64,000 nt of DNA from an uncultured Polaribacter sp. (GTDB lineage: Bacteria > Bacteroidota > Bacteroidia > Flavobacteriales > Flavobacteriaceae): NCBI GenBank assembly GCA_943788045.1, contig CALSOT010000002.1:676310-740309 (forward strand). Reading direction: 5' to 3'. The translations under genes were made by a program, and so were the position numbers. Below, one piece after another: positions 9,552 through 18,392 of this stretch. The notes below the pieces were generated by a model. The model ran no database searches. It worked only from the letters and a program-made list of their open reading frames with translations, and had not been told where the DNA came from. Position 1 is the stretch's first letter; the number at the start of each line of letters is the position of its first letter.

Positions 9552-10400
9552 GTGTCTTTAAAAATAACTAAACCGATAGTTTCTTTAGATTGGTTACAAT
9601 CTAATTTAGGTAATGAAAAGCTAATTATTCTAGATTGTACAATACCCAAAGTAACGGCTAAATTGAATACACCATTATCTGAAGATAAAAAACAAATTAA
9701 AGATGCTATCTTTTTTGATATCAAAAAGACATTTTCTGATATAAATGCTGCATTTCCAAATACAATTTTATCACCACAAGGATTTGAAAAAAGATGTCAA
9801 AATTTAGGTATAAATATCGATAGTGCTATTGTTTGTTATGATGATTTAGGAATCTATTCTTCACCAAGAGTTTGGTGGATGTTTAAACTAATGGGTTTTA
9901 AAAATATTGCTGTTTTAGATGGAGGTTTCCCAAAATGGGAAGAAAATAAATATCCTGTTGAAAAACATCAAAAAAAAGTATTTTTAAAAGGTAATTTTGA
10001 GGTTAATTATCAGTTAGAAAAAATAAAATATACCGAAGATGTCTTTTCTGTAATAGAAAATGATAGGGTTTTGATTGCAGACGCCCGTTCTAAAGGACGT
10101 TTTAATGCAACTGAACCAGAACCAAGAAATGGTTTAAAAGGAGGTCATATTCCTAATTCTGTCAGTTTGCCATTTTCGGAACTTCTAGATAAAGGAATGT
10201 TAAAAACGGAAGATGATTTAAGAGTAAAATTTAATGAAATTAATCCAGAAAAAAAAGAGCTTATCTTCACTTGTGGAACGGGAATTACAGCTTCAGTATT
10301 AGCTTTGGGTGCAGAGATTTCAGGAATAAAAAATTATTCTATTTATGATGGTTCTTGGACAGAGTGGGCAAGTACAGAGAATTTACCAATAGAAAAATAA
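9552..10400 (+). CDS. Thiosulfate/3-mercaptopyruvate sulfurtransferase
   Basis: Two-domain rhodanese that transfers sulfur from thiosulfate or 3-mercaptopyruvate to a thiophilic acceptor. The inactive N-terminal rhodanese domain covers about residues 1-135 (DDLGIYSSPRVWWMFK, NIAVLDGGFPKWE). The active domain follows, with DARSKGRF, GHIPNSVSLPF and the catalytic loop TCGTGITAS around 229-237, where the Cys carries the persulfide. A CGTGI loop is closer to mercaptopyruvate-type (CGSGV/T) than to classical rhodanese loops. The start is a GTG; no ATG is available near the N-terminus. Only one base separates its stop codon from the next gene. Confidence 0.92.
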   Translation: MSLKITKPIVSLDWLQSNLGNEKLIILDCTIPKVTAKLNTPLSEDKKQIKDAIFFDIKKTFSDINAAFPNTILSPQGFEKRCQNLGINIDSAIVCYDDLGIYSSPRVWWMFKLMGFKNIAVLDGGFPKWEENKYPVEKHQKKVFLKGNFEVNYQLEKIKYTEDVFSVIENDRVLIADARSKGRFNATEPEPRNGLKGGHIPNSVSLPFSELLDKGMLKTEDDLRVKFNEINPEKKELIFTCGTGITASVLALGAEISGIKNYSIYDGSWTEWASTENLPIEK

Positions 10401-10401
10401 G

Positions 10402-10731
10402 ATGAGAACACTAAATTGGACTAAAAGAGAATTTGAAGCATATGTGCTTTTATATGCTGCTCATTGTAACTATTTTGAAACTAAGGAAGAAGAAGAATAT
10501 ATTCTTTCTAAAGTAGATAAAGTAACATTTCATAAAATTCATACAGAAGTCGTTGTCGATTCTGATGAAGATAATTTGAATAAAATTCAGCAATACATTA
10601 CTGAGAATAAGCTAAATCAAGAGGAGAAAGACGCATTGTTAAAAGATATAAAAAATGTTTTTTTTGCTGATGGGTCTGTCGATTTAATTGAAAAAAAAGT
10701 GTTTGGGTTATTAATTAAAATTATAAAGTAG
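10402..10731 (+). CDS. Small acidic TerB-like protein of unknown function
   Basis: A 109-residue soluble protein with no signal peptide. It is rich in Glu, Asp and Lys and predicted all-helical. The layout (LYAAHCNYFETKEEEEYI, then DNLNKIQQYI, then LLKDIKNVFFADGSVDLIE) resembles TerB-type helical proteins, where a repeated Asp-rich helix pair occurs, but I am not sure of the family. It begins one base after the sulfurtransferase stop, so the two are translated from the same message. No function can be given. Confidence 0.7.
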   Translation: MRTLNWTKREFEAYVLLYAAHCNYFETKEEEEYILSKVDKVTFHKIHTEVVVDSDEDNLNKIQQYITENKLNQEEKDALLKDIKNVFFADGSVDLIEKKVFGLLIKIIK

Positions 10732-10746
10732 TTTTTTCACAAAAAA

Positions 10747-10775
10747 AATAACCTTCACAAACAGGTGAGGTTATT
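10747..10775. terminator. Bidirectional terminator between convergent genes
   Basis: AATAACCTTCAC pairs with GTGAGGTTATT (one bulged T), preceded by an A run and followed by an AT-rich stretch. It lies between the ends of the TerB-like gene and fumarylacetoacetase, which converge here. Confidence 0.6.
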
Positions 10776-10802
10776 ATATATTAAAATTTAAAATTATAAG
10801 AT

Positions 10803-12080
10803 TTATTTTGCTGGCAATATTTTACCAATACATTCTCCAAAACCAATACGAACTTTATCATTTTTGCAATGTGCACGCATAATTATAGTATCATTATCAT
10901 TTATAAACTTACGTTCTGTACCATCTTTTAATTTAATTGGGTTTTGACCACGCCAAGTTAATTCTAGCATAGAGCCATAACTATCTTTTGTTGGTCCAGA
11001 AATTGTACCAGATCCCATTAAATCTCCAGCTTCAACAGGGCAACCATTCACAGTGTGATGAGCTAATTGTTGTGCCATCGTCCAATACATATACTTAAAA
11101 TTAGAATTGGCAAGTATTTTTTCTTCACCATTTTCTGGCTGAAGACCAACTTGTAAATGGATATCATAACTTCCTTTTCCTTCTTGTTTTAAATATGGTA
11201 AAGGTTCATGAACTTGTTCCGGATTTTCTACCCTAAAAGGTTCTAAAGCGTCTAAAGTTACAATCCAAGTAGAAATTGTTGAAGCAAAACTTTTTCCTAA
11301 AAACGGACCTAAGGGCACGTATTCCCATGCTTGAATGTCTCTTGCTGACCAATCATTAAATTGTACTAAACCAAAAATATGTTGTTCGGTTTCTTTAATC
11401 GGAATTCTATCGCCTAAGACATTGGCATCAGTGGTTATAAAAGCCATTTCTAGTTCAAAATCTAATAATTTAGTAGGACCAAATCCAGGAGTATTACTTC
11501 CTTCTAAAGGTTTTGTTTGTCCGTAAGGTCTTTTAATTGGTGTACCAGAAGGAATAATAGAGGAACTTCTGCCGTGATAACCAATTGGAACGTGCAACCA
11601 ATTTGGCAACAAAGCATTTTCTGGATCTCTAAATAAAGAGCCAACATTTGTAGCGTGTTCTTTACTTGCGTAGAAATCTGTATAGTCACCCACAGCAATA
11701 GGTAACAACATTTCTACCTCTTCCATTCTAAAGATAATTTTATCTTTGTGATTTGCATTGTCTCTTAAATCACCATTTGTGACATCGAAAACTTCAGCGA
11801 TTCTATTTCTAACTAAACGCCAAGTTTTGCGTCCGTCAGCAATAAAATCATTTAGATTGTCTTGTAAAAAAATATCATCTGTAAGAGGAATCCCCTCAAA
11901 ATAGCCCAATTGATGAAACGCACCCAGGTCTATCGCAAAATCTCCAATTCTACTTCCTATAGTTATGATGTCATCTCTAGTGATAAAAACACCAAATGGA
12001 ATGTTCTGAATTGGAAAGTCTGAATCTTTATCTACTTTTAGCCAAGATTTTCTATTAGGATTATTTGCTGTTATGGTCAT
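10803..12080 (-). CDS. fahA: Fumarylacetoacetase (tyrosine degradation)
   Basis: Hydrolyses 4-fumarylacetoacetate to fumarate and acetoacetate, the last step of tyrosine and homogentisate breakdown. The N-terminal SH3-like domain (residues 1-115) starts with PNRKSWLKVDKDSDFPIQN. The catalytic domain includes DYTDFYASKEHATNVGSLFR, which supplies the metal Asp and active-site His, PIGYHGRSSSIIPSGTPI, ELEMAFIT and LVQFNDWSARDIQAWEYVPL, and the late MGSGTISGPTKDSYGSMLEL. Length of 425 residues matches the bacterial and animal enzymes. No other tyrosine-degradation gene (hppD, hmgA) is adjacent; the gene appears to be monocistronic. Confidence 0.96.
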   Translation of the reverse strand: MTITANNPNRKSWLKVDKDSDFPIQNIPFGVFITRDDIITIGSRIGDFAIDLGAFHQLGYFEGIPLTDDIFLQDNLNDFIADGRKTWRLVRNRIAEVFDVTNGDLRDNANHKDKIIFRMEEVEMLLPIAVGDYTDFYASKEHATNVGSLFRDPENALLPNWLHVPIGYHGRSSSIIPSGTPIKRPYGQTKPLEGSNTPGFGPTKLLDFELEMAFITTDANVLGDRIPIKETEQHIFGLVQFNDWSARDIQAWEYVPLGPFLGKSFASTISTWIVTLDALEPFRVENPEQVHEPLPYLKQEGKGSYDIHLQVGLQPENGEEKILANSNFKYMYWTMAQQLAHHTVNGCPVEAGDLMGSGTISGPTKDSYGSMLELTWRGQNPIKLKDGTERKFINDNDTIIMRAHCKNDKVRIGFGECIGKILPAK

Positions 12081-12236
12081 TTTAATTTAATTTATTTTTT
12101 ATCAAACCTACATAATATTTTTGCATTTTAAAATAAAAAAATCACGAAAAATGTATTTTTAACACTACTATATTCTTAAAAATGTAATAAACAATAAAAT
12201 ATAGTTAAAACATGTTTTTTACAAAAATGAATTTGT

Positions 12237-12244
12237 TATTTTTG
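12237..12244 (+). promoter_or_regulatory. -7 promoter box of glyA
   Basis: TATTTTTG fits the Bacteroidetes TAnnTTTG -7 consensus exactly and lies 23 bases before the glyA ATG. The -33 region is poorly matched. Confidence 0.5.
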
Positions 12245-12267
12245 TCATGTATTAAAAAACAACAACA

Positions 12268-13542
12268 ATGCAGTTAGACAATCAAATTTTTGACCTCATT
12301 CAGGAAGAAAAAGAAAGACAATTAAATGGTTTAGAATTAATCGCTTCAGAAAATTTTGTAAGTGATGATGTGATGAGAGCACAAGGTTCTATTTTGACCA
12401 ATAAATATGCTGAAGGATATCCTGGTAAAAGATATTATGGAGGTTGTGAAGTAGTTGATGTTATCGAGCAAATTGCAATCGACAGAGCTAAAGAACTATT
12501 TGGTGCTGAATATGTAAATGTGCAACCACATTCTGGTTCTCAAGCCAATACTGCTGTATTTTTTGCATGTTTAAAGCCGGGTGACACTATTTTAGGCTTC
12601 GATTTATCTCATGGCGGTCATTTAACACATGGTTCTCCAGTAAATTTCTCTGGTAAACTGTATAACCCTGTTTTTTATGGTGTAGATAAAGTTACTGGAA
12701 GAATAGACTATGATCATTTAGAAAAACAAGCGCAAGAAAATAAACCAAAATTGATTATTGCTGGAGCTTCTGCATATTCTAGAGATATAGATTATAAAAA
12801 ATTTAGAGAGATTGCTGATAGTGTTGGTGCTATTTTAATGGCAGACATCTCTCATCCGGCAGGTTTAATTGCGAAAGGAATTTTAAATGATCCTTTACCT
12901 CATTGTCATATTGTTACAACTACGACTCACAAAACGTTGCGTGGACCAAGAGGTGGTATGATCATGATTGGTAAAGATTTTGAAAATCCTTTTGGATTAA
13001 AATTGAAATCAGGAAAATTAAAGAAAATGTCTACTTTAATTAATTCTTCAGTTTTTCCAGGAAACCAAGGTGGACCATTAGAGCACGTTATTGCTGCTAA
13101 AGCTATAGCTTTTGGCGAAGCTTTAACAGATGAGTTTTTAGAGTATCAATTACAAGTTAAAGAAAATGCTGCCGCAATGGCAAAAGAATTTGTTGCAAAA
13201 GGGTATGATATTATATCTGGAGGAACAGACAATCATTGTATTTTAATCGATTTACGTAATAAAGATATTTCCGGTAAAGATGCAGAAATAGCGCTTGGCA
13301 AAGCGGATATTACTGTAAATAAAAATATGGTTCCATTTGATGATAAAAGTCCATTTGTAACCTCAGGAATACGTATTGGAACTTCTGCTATAACTACTCG
13401 TGGTTTAGAAGAAAACGATATGAAAGCTGTTGTTAATTTTATTGATGAGGCTATACAAAATGCTCAAAATGAAGAGGTTTTGCATGAAATAGGTGAGCGC
13501 GTTTCTGAAATGATGGGCGCGAGAAGATTATTTGTAATGTAA
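12268..13542 (+). CDS. glyA: Serine hydroxymethyltransferase
   Basis: PLP enzyme that interconverts serine and glycine and loads tetrahydrofolate with a one-carbon unit. The protein shows the family landmarks in order: ELIASENF near residue 22, [15 protein letters not shown] near 45-59, HSGSQAN near 90, the PLP-lysine segment [14 protein letters not shown] near 215-228, and [11 protein letters not shown] near 254. Length of 424 residues is normal. A strong terminator follows. The gene stands alone between fahA (divergent) and an acyltransferase. Confidence 0.98.
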   Translation: MQLDNQIFDLIQEEKERQLNGLELIASENFVSDDVMRAQGSILTNKYAEGYPGKRYYGGCEVVDVIEQIAIDRAKELFGAEYVNVQPHSGSQANTAVFFACLKPGDTILGFDLSHGGHLTHGSPVNFSGKLYNPVFYGVDKVTGRIDYDHLEKQAQENKPKLIIAGASAYSRDIDYKKFREIADSVGAILMADISHPAGLIAKGILNDPLPHCHIVTTTTHKTLRGPRGGMIMIGKDFENPFGLKLKSGKLKKMSTLINSSVFPGNQGGPLEHVIAAKAIAFGEALTDEFLEYQLQVKENAAAMAKEFVAKGYDIISGGTDNHCILIDLRNKDISGKDAEIALGKADITVNKNMVPFDDKSPFVTSGIRIGTSAITTRGLEENDMKAVVNFIDEAIQNAQNEEVLHEIGERVSEMMGARRLFVM

Positions 13543-13580
13543 TTATTCCTTTAAATAGTTCACTTATGTGAGTGAATAAG

Positions 13581-13624
13581 ACATTAAAAAAGCATCAAGT
13601 TAATCTTTGATGCTTTTTTAATGT
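13581..13624 (+). terminator. Long perfect terminator hairpin after glyA
   Basis: An 18-bp perfect stem (ACATTAAAAAAGCATCAA and its complement) with an eight-base loop; the 3' arm carries a run of six T and is followed by another T run. The next 230 bases before the acyltransferase gene hold no gene I can support. Confidence 0.8.
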
Positions 13625-13857
13625 CTTTTTTGATAAAAATTTTAAGATTAGGCTAAATTACTTTACTAAAAATATACAAAACAGTCCGCACTATTCTATA
13701 TAGATTGTGGGGAAAAATGTACAACTAATCTAAACTTAAAACACTCCTTGAAGTAAATAATTAATTCGTTCATCATGTCAATTTTAGTTCTTAAATTTAT
13801 CATTTAAAAAAAATAGAATTTTTATTTATTTTACAAACACTCATTTCCATATACTCA

Positions 13858-14397
13858 ATGAAAACATTTGCAAAATTTATTTTATTTAAAATTTTAGGTT
13901 GGAAGCTGGAAAATGATTTTCCAAAAAAAACTTTAAAATATGTTGTAATAGCAGCTCCACATACAAGTTGGGTAGATTTTCCTATTGCAATTTTGTCTAG
14001 AATGGCTTCGGGCACAATGATTCATTTTATAGGAAAAGATTCTTTATTTAAGCCACCTTTCGGTTTCTTTTTTAGAGCTTTAGGAGGCAAACCTGTAGAT
14101 AGAACAAAAAATAACAAACTAGTGGATTCAGTTATTGATATTTTTAATGCTAATGAGAAATTTGTTCTTGCTTTATCGCCCGAGGGAACAAGACAAAAGG
14201 TTGATAAATGGAAAACTGGTTTTTATTATATTGCCAAAGGAGCCAATGTTCCTATCGTAATGGCTACACTAGATTTTGGTAATAAAAAAATAAAAATATC
14301 TGAGCCATATTATACAACATCTGATAAAGATAAAGATTTTGAATACTTTTCTACCTTTTTTAAAAATGTCAAAGGGAAAAACCCAGAATTATTTTAA
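13858..14397 (+). CDS. 1-acyl-sn-glycerol-3-phosphate acyltransferase-like protein
   Basis: Member of the PlsC acyltransferase superfamily, which uses acyl-CoA or acyl-ACP to acylate lysophosphatidic acid or a similar lysolipid at the inner membrane. The catalytic HX4D box appears as PHTSWVDFP near residues 38-46, the glycerol-phosphate-binding segment as GGKPVDRT near 77-84, and the third block as LSPEGTRQK near 104-112, then NVPIVMATLDF. At 179 residues it is shorter than PlsC proper (around 240) and lacks an N-terminal membrane helix. It resembles the short flavobacterial acyltransferases whose substrate is unknown. Confidence 0.9.
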   Translation: MKTFAKFILFKILGWKLENDFPKKTLKYVVIAAPHTSWVDFPIAILSRMASGTMIHFIGKDSLFKPPFGFFFRALGGKPVDRTKNNKLVDSVIDIFNANEKFVLALSPEGTRQKVDKWKTGFYYIAKGANVPIVMATLDFGNKKIKISEPYYTTSDKDKDFEYFSTFFKNVKGKNPELF

Positions 14398-14439
14398 TTT
14401 TTATTAAAAGTATAACAAAAAAACATTAGTTTTGCACAG

Positions 14440-14541
14440 TAAATATAACATTAGAATAGAGATTAGGGGCTTTATTTTAAATGAATTTACATAATAGTTT
14501 TATACTATTTTAAGTCTCCAGTTTACTGGAGACTTTTTTTG
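14440..14541 (+). ncRNA. Candidate structured small RNA (about 100 nt)
   Basis: A perfect TAnnTTTG -7 box (TAGTTTTG, 14427-14434) lies between two genes and is followed about 100 bases later by an intrinsic terminator, with no reading frame between. The interval folds on paper into a closing stem GTAAAT/ATTTAC (14439-14444 with 14485-14490) enclosing a hairpin AATAGAG-loop-CTTTATT (14455-14476), then a hairpin AATAG/CTATT (14493-14509), then the terminator stem. Size and layout are those of a free-standing small RNA such as the 6S-type RNAs of Flavobacteria, but I cannot assign a family. The alternative is a long 3' untranslated region of the acyltransferase gene. Confidence 0.4.
14512..14541 (+). 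terminator. Terminator with 10-bp perfect stem
   Basis: AAGTCTCCAG and CTGGAGACTT pair around a TTTA loop and run into seven T on the plus strand. It ends either the acyltransferase transcript or the small RNA candidate just upstream. Confidence 0.85.
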
Positions 14542-14551
14542 TGATTATTTT

Positions 14552-15787
14552 TTATTTCTTGATAACCTTTTTTGCAATACCAATAATTACTTCAGTAGCC
14601 TTAATCATAGATTCTACTGGTACATATTCAAACCGTCCATGAAAATTATGCCCACCTGCAAATATATTAGGACAAGGCAATCCTTTGTAAGATAATTGAG
14701 AGCCATCGGTCCCTCCACGAATTGCTTTAATTAAAGGAGTTATACCTAAATCTTTCATTACCTCTTCTGCCATATCTACAATATGCATTACCGGAATAAT
14801 TTTTTCTTTCATATTAAAGTATTGATTTTTAATTTCAACTTTAATTATTTCTTGATTGTATTTATTGTTAAAATCATTTGCAATTTTTTGTATTAATTTT
14901 TTTCTTTTTTCAAACAATTCTAAATCATGATCTCTTATAATATATTCTAAAACAGTTTCCTCAACATTACCCTTGATGTCATGTAAATGAAAAAAACCTT
15001 CATAACCTTCTGTTTTTTCCGGAACTTCTTGTACCGGAAGTGTCGCAATAAATTCGTTTGCAATTAACATAGAATTAATCATTTTTCCTTTGGCATAACC
15101 TGGATGTACAATTTTACCCGTAATTGTAACTTTTGCAGATGCTGCATTAAAGTTTTCGTATTCTAATTCACCAATTTGACTTCCATCCATTGTGTAAGCC
15201 CAATCTGCTCCGAATTTTTCAACATCAAATAAATGAGCTCCCTTTCCAACTTCTTCGTCTGGCGTAAAACAAATTCTAATCTTGCCATGTTTAATCTCTG
15301 GATGCTGAATTAAATACTCCATCGCGGTAACTATTTCTGTGATACCAGCCTTATCATCTGCCCCTAGAAGTGTTGTTCCATCTGTAGTTATAATTGTTTG
15401 CCCTTTGTATTGTAATAAATCATCAAAATAAGAGGAAGATAAAATGATATTTTTTTCTTTATTTAAGACGATGTCTTTTCCATCGTAATTATAAATAACC
15501 TGAGGATTAATGTTTTTACCCGTAAAATCCGGACTGGTATCAATATGAGAAACAAACCCAATTGTTGGTACTTTATAATCGATATTACTAGGTAAGGTTG
15601 CCATGATGTAACAATTTTCATCAAGATCTACGTCCTGCATTCCGATTTGTTCAAGTTCTTTTACTAACACCTTGGCTAAATCCCATTGTTTATCTGAACT
15701 GGGAAACGCAGGATTGTTAGGGTCTGATTCGGTATCTATGGTAATATATTTTATAAATCTATTTGTAATGTGTTTTTTGTCAATCAT
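14552..15787 (-). CDS. pepT: Peptidase T (tripeptide aminopeptidase)
   Basis: Cytoplasmic M20B zinc peptidase removing the N-terminal residue from tripeptides. Zinc and catalytic residues are visible: GFVSHIDTSPDFTG near residue 75 (His and Asp), GADDKAG near 142 (bridging Asp), FTPDEEVGKGAHLF near 172 (catalytic Glu and ligand Glu), TMDGSQIGELEYENFN near 196 and a C-terminal FAGGHNFHGRFEYVP near 375 (last His ligand). Length of 411 residues is normal. Its start codon overlaps the end of the upstream lipoprotein gene by eight bases (ATGATTGA), so translation is probably coupled. Confidence 0.96.
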   Translation of the reverse strand: MIDKKHITNRFIKYITIDTESDPNNPAFPSSDKQWDLAKVLVKELEQIGMQDVDLDENCYIMATLPSNIDYKVPTIGFVSHIDTSPDFTGKNINPQVIYNYDGKDIVLNKEKNIILSSSYFDDLLQYKGQTIITTDGTTLLGADDKAGITEIVTAMEYLIQHPEIKHGKIRICFTPDEEVGKGAHLFDVEKFGADWAYTMDGSQIGELEYENFNAASAKVTITGKIVHPGYAKGKMINSMLIANEFIATLPVQEVPEKTEGYEGFFHLHDIKGNVEETVLEYIIRDHDLELFEKRKKLIQKIANDFNNKYNQEIIKVEIKNQYFNMKEKIIPVMHIVDMAEEVMKDLGITPLIKAIRGGTDGSQLSYKGLPCPNIFAGGHNFHGRFEYVPVESMIKATEVIIGIAKKVIKK

Positions 15788-16346
15788 TTAAATCGTTTAT
15801 TTTAATTTTTTCTATAAAGTTAAAAGCTTTACAAAATCGTTTATTCACTAAAGAATCTCCATACACTTCTGCCTTTGCAAGTATAAAATTTTGTTCATTT
15901 ACTTTGATAAAAAAATCGCAAACTTGATAATTATAAATCCCTTTTTTTCCTTTAGAGATAGAAAAATAAGCTGCTTTGTTGATTATTGATGTTTCTTTAG
16001 ATTTTACTTTAATGAGATTTTTAGTTAAATTCTCCTGTTCCTTATTTAATTTAAAAGGAATATCAAATTTAATGTTTTTGTTGATAATAGTAATATCTAA
16101 AAGTAAAGTTTCTGTTAACTGTTTTGTGGTATCTGCAGTGTAAATCGACGATTGAATGTTATCATAAAATAAGTTTGTTTTCCATGTTCTAGGAACTTGA
16201 ATTGAAAATAGGTTTTTAACATCTACCACTTCCTCTAAATTATTATAAGCTAATGATTTGCAATTAAAATCTTTACTAATTTCAGAAGGCTGAGAGCATG
16301 AAATGAATAGGAGTGAGGCTACAATTAATATGATGAGTTTTTTCAT
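15780..16346 (-). CDS. Predicted lipoprotein of unknown function
   Basis: A 188-residue protein with a lipoprotein signal (MKKLIILIVASLLFISCSQ, lipobox LFISC with the lipidated Cys at residue 17). The remainder looks like a beta-rich periplasmic domain (IQVPRTWKTNLFYDNIQSS) with no motif I recognise; similar proteins resemble the PsbP/DUF1795 type, but that is a guess. It begins one base after the BNR-repeat gene stop and overlaps pepT, making a three-gene unit. Confidence 0.75.
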   Translation of the reverse strand: MKKLIILIVASLLFISCSQPSEISKDFNCKSLAYNNLEEVVDVKNLFSIQVPRTWKTNLFYDNIQSSIYTADTTKQLTETLLLDITIINKNIKFDIPFKLNKEQENLTKNLIKVKSKETSIINKAAYFSISKGKKGIYNYQVCDFFIKVNEQNFILAKAEVYGDSLVNKRFCKAFNFIEKIKINDLND

Positions 16347-16347
16347 T

Positions 16348-17388
16348 TTATTTTAAAACCAATTTACCTAATTTATTATTACCCGATAACCAAGCTGTAT
16401 TTCTGTCTACAAACTGAATTGTATAGTAAGATTCTTTGGATACTTCATTCCATGTATTTCCACCGTCATTAGAGAATGATACTCCTGTTATGCCAACGGC
16501 AAAAACTTCCTTTCCGTCTGTGTTTGGCACATATTGCACACAACTTTTGTAATTTGGGTTTTGTTTATCAGCAACTATGAACCAAGTTTTTCCTCCATCT
16601 TTTGTAATCGCTTTATTTCTTTTGTTCTCTAAAGGATTAGAATAATCTCCACCAATTGCAATTCCGTTTTTTTTATCGGCAAAATCTATAGAATAAATTC
16701 CCTGAGGGCCTGCTCCCTGAATGATAGGTGTCTCAAAAATTTGCCAAGTATCACCAAAATTATCAGATTTTAAAATCCGTGCTTTTTTCCCTCCCGAGCC
16801 AATCCAAACAGTGCTACCAATTGTTTTAATGTTAGTGTTACTTGCAGCAAAAAAAGCTTCATTTTCTTCGAATTTAGGTAATTTTGAACATGGAATTTTA
16901 TTCCAAGTATTGCCTCCATCAGAAGTTAAAATAATTGAAGCACAATCTTGTGTTGGATCTCCAACTGCAATTCCATGTAAATTGTCATCAAAAAAATGCA
17001 TAGAATCGTAAAAAACTTTTTCATGATTTTCTGAATATTTTAATTCGAATTTACCATTGGAAATGCGATACAACAAAGCCGGATTAGAAATACTTAAAAC
17101 GAAAATAGCTTTACTATTTGAAGCAATACTTCTAAAATTTGGACGTATTGAATCTTGATACGTAATTTTTATTGGTGCTGCTGTATTTATCTCTTTATCA
17201 GAAAAGAAACCAACATCTCCGTTAGAACCAGCGTAAATTACTTTATGAGCATCTATAACTTTAATTGCACGTATGCTAATAGTATCTATTTTAAATTCTT
17301 GTATATTAATTGTGTCGATTTCTCTTGGTTTATAATCTTCTTTACAACAGATTAAAAACAAGAAAATAACTATAGATATTCTTTTCAT
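16348..17388 (-). CDS. BNR-repeat (Ycf48-like) lipoprotein
   Basis: A 346-residue beta-propeller protein, exported and lipid-anchored (MKRISIVIFLFLICC, Cys at 14-15). Four Asp-box motifs of the SxDGGxTW type mark the propeller blades: LTSDGGNTWNKI, KSDNFGDTWQIF, ITKDGGKTWFIV and FSNDGGNTWNEV. Proteins like this are often labelled oxidoreductase or photosystem II assembly-factor-like in Bacteroidetes, without experimental basis; no cofactor motif is present. It is the first gene of the set with the lipoprotein and pepT and is transcribed divergently from the patatin gene 46 bases away. Confidence 0.85.
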   Translation of the reverse strand: MKRISIVIFLFLICCKEDYKPREIDTINIQEFKIDTISIRAIKVIDAHKVIYAGSNGDVGFFSDKEINTAAPIKITYQDSIRPNFRSIASNSKAIFVLSISNPALLYRISNGKFELKYSENHEKVFYDSMHFFDDNLHGIAVGDPTQDCASIILTSDGGNTWNKIPCSKLPKFEENEAFFAASNTNIKTIGSTVWIGSGGKKARILKSDNFGDTWQIFETPIIQGAGPQGIYSIDFADKKNGIAIGGDYSNPLENKRNKAITKDGGKTWFIVADKQNPNYKSCVQYVPNTDGKEVFAVGITGVSFSNDGGNTWNEVSKESYYTIQFVDRNTAWLSGNNKLGKLVLK

Positions 17389-17434
17389 TTTTGATACATT
17401 TATCTCACTAAAATAAACAAATCATTTTTATACA

Positions 17435-18385
17435 ATGAAAAAAGCGTTAGTAATTTCTGGAGGCGGAAGTAAAGGAGCATTTGGAGGTGGAGTTGCTCAA
17501 TATTTAATGAAGAATGAGCAAAAAGATTACGATATATTTATAGGCACTTCTACAGGAAGTTTAATGGTCTCTCATCTGGCCTTGGGACAATTGGATAGTT
17601 TAAAGAAAATATACACGAATGTCAATCAGAAAACTATTTTTAGTAATAATCCTTTTAAAATTAAAAAAGTTGCAGGTGAAAAAGTGGTTAGTATTCGTCA
17701 CTTAAATACGCTTTGGAACTTTTTAAATGGAAGAAAAACTTTTGGAGAAAGTAAAAACCTAAGAAGTTTAATTAAGAATAATATTACAGAAGAAATGTAC
17801 CATGAAATTAGGGCAAATAACAAAGAGGTTGTGGTTACTGTTGCTAATTTAACTAAAAACCAAATTGAATATAAATCTATAAAAGATTGTAATTACAGTG
17901 ATTTTTGTGATTGGATTTGGGGGTCCTGTAATTATGTGCCTTTTATGAGCTTGTTGGAAAAGGATAATTGTCAATATGCAGATGGTGGTTTTGGTTCTTT
18001 AGTCCCAATTAGAGAGGCTATTTTAAGAGGTGCCACAGAAATTGATGCAATTATTTTAGAAACAGAGGTAACGCAATTTAATAAATTACCCGCAAAAAAT
18101 CCATTTTCATTGCTATTTGATGTATTTGATTTTATGCTAAGACATGTGGAGAGTCACAATATTACTATTGGAAAGTTAGCTGCAAATAATAAAGACATAA
18201 AGTTGAATCTTTATTACACACCAACTGTGCTAACGACGAATTCTCTGGTTTTTGATAAGGTTTTAATGCGTAAATGGTGGAAATCGGGATATAAATATGC
18301 CAAATCTAAACGTGAGGAATTAATGAGTGAGTTCAGACCTGATGCATTAACAGATCAAGAAATAGAGGAGTTTTCAGAGAAATAG
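17435..18385 (+). CDS. Patatin-like phospholipase
   Basis: Predicted acyl hydrolase with the Ser-Asp dyad of the patatin family. The oxyanion loop GGGSKGAFGGGV begins at residue 8, the nucleophile elbow GTSTG lies near residue 37, and the catalytic Asp is in YADGGFGSLVP near 185. Length is 316 residues and there is no signal peptide, so it should act in the cytoplasm on membrane lipids. It ends seven bases before the convergent S41 peptidase gene. The natural substrate is unknown. Confidence 0.93.
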   Translation: MKKALVISGGGSKGAFGGGVAQYLMKNEQKDYDIFIGTSTGSLMVSHLALGQLDSLKKIYTNVNQKTIFSNNPFKIKKVAGEKVVSIRHLNTLWNFLNGRKTFGESKNLRSLIKNNITEEMYHEIRANNKEVVVTVANLTKNQIEYKSIKDCNYSDFCDWIWGSCNYVPFMSLLEKDNCQYADGGFGSLVPIREAILRGATEIDAIILETEVTQFNKLPAKNPFSLLFDVFDFMLRHVESHNITIGKLAANNKDIKLNLYYTPTVLTTNSLVFDKVLMRKWWKSGYKYAKSKREELMSEFRPDALTDQEIEEFSEK

Positions 18386-18392
18386 TGAGCTA

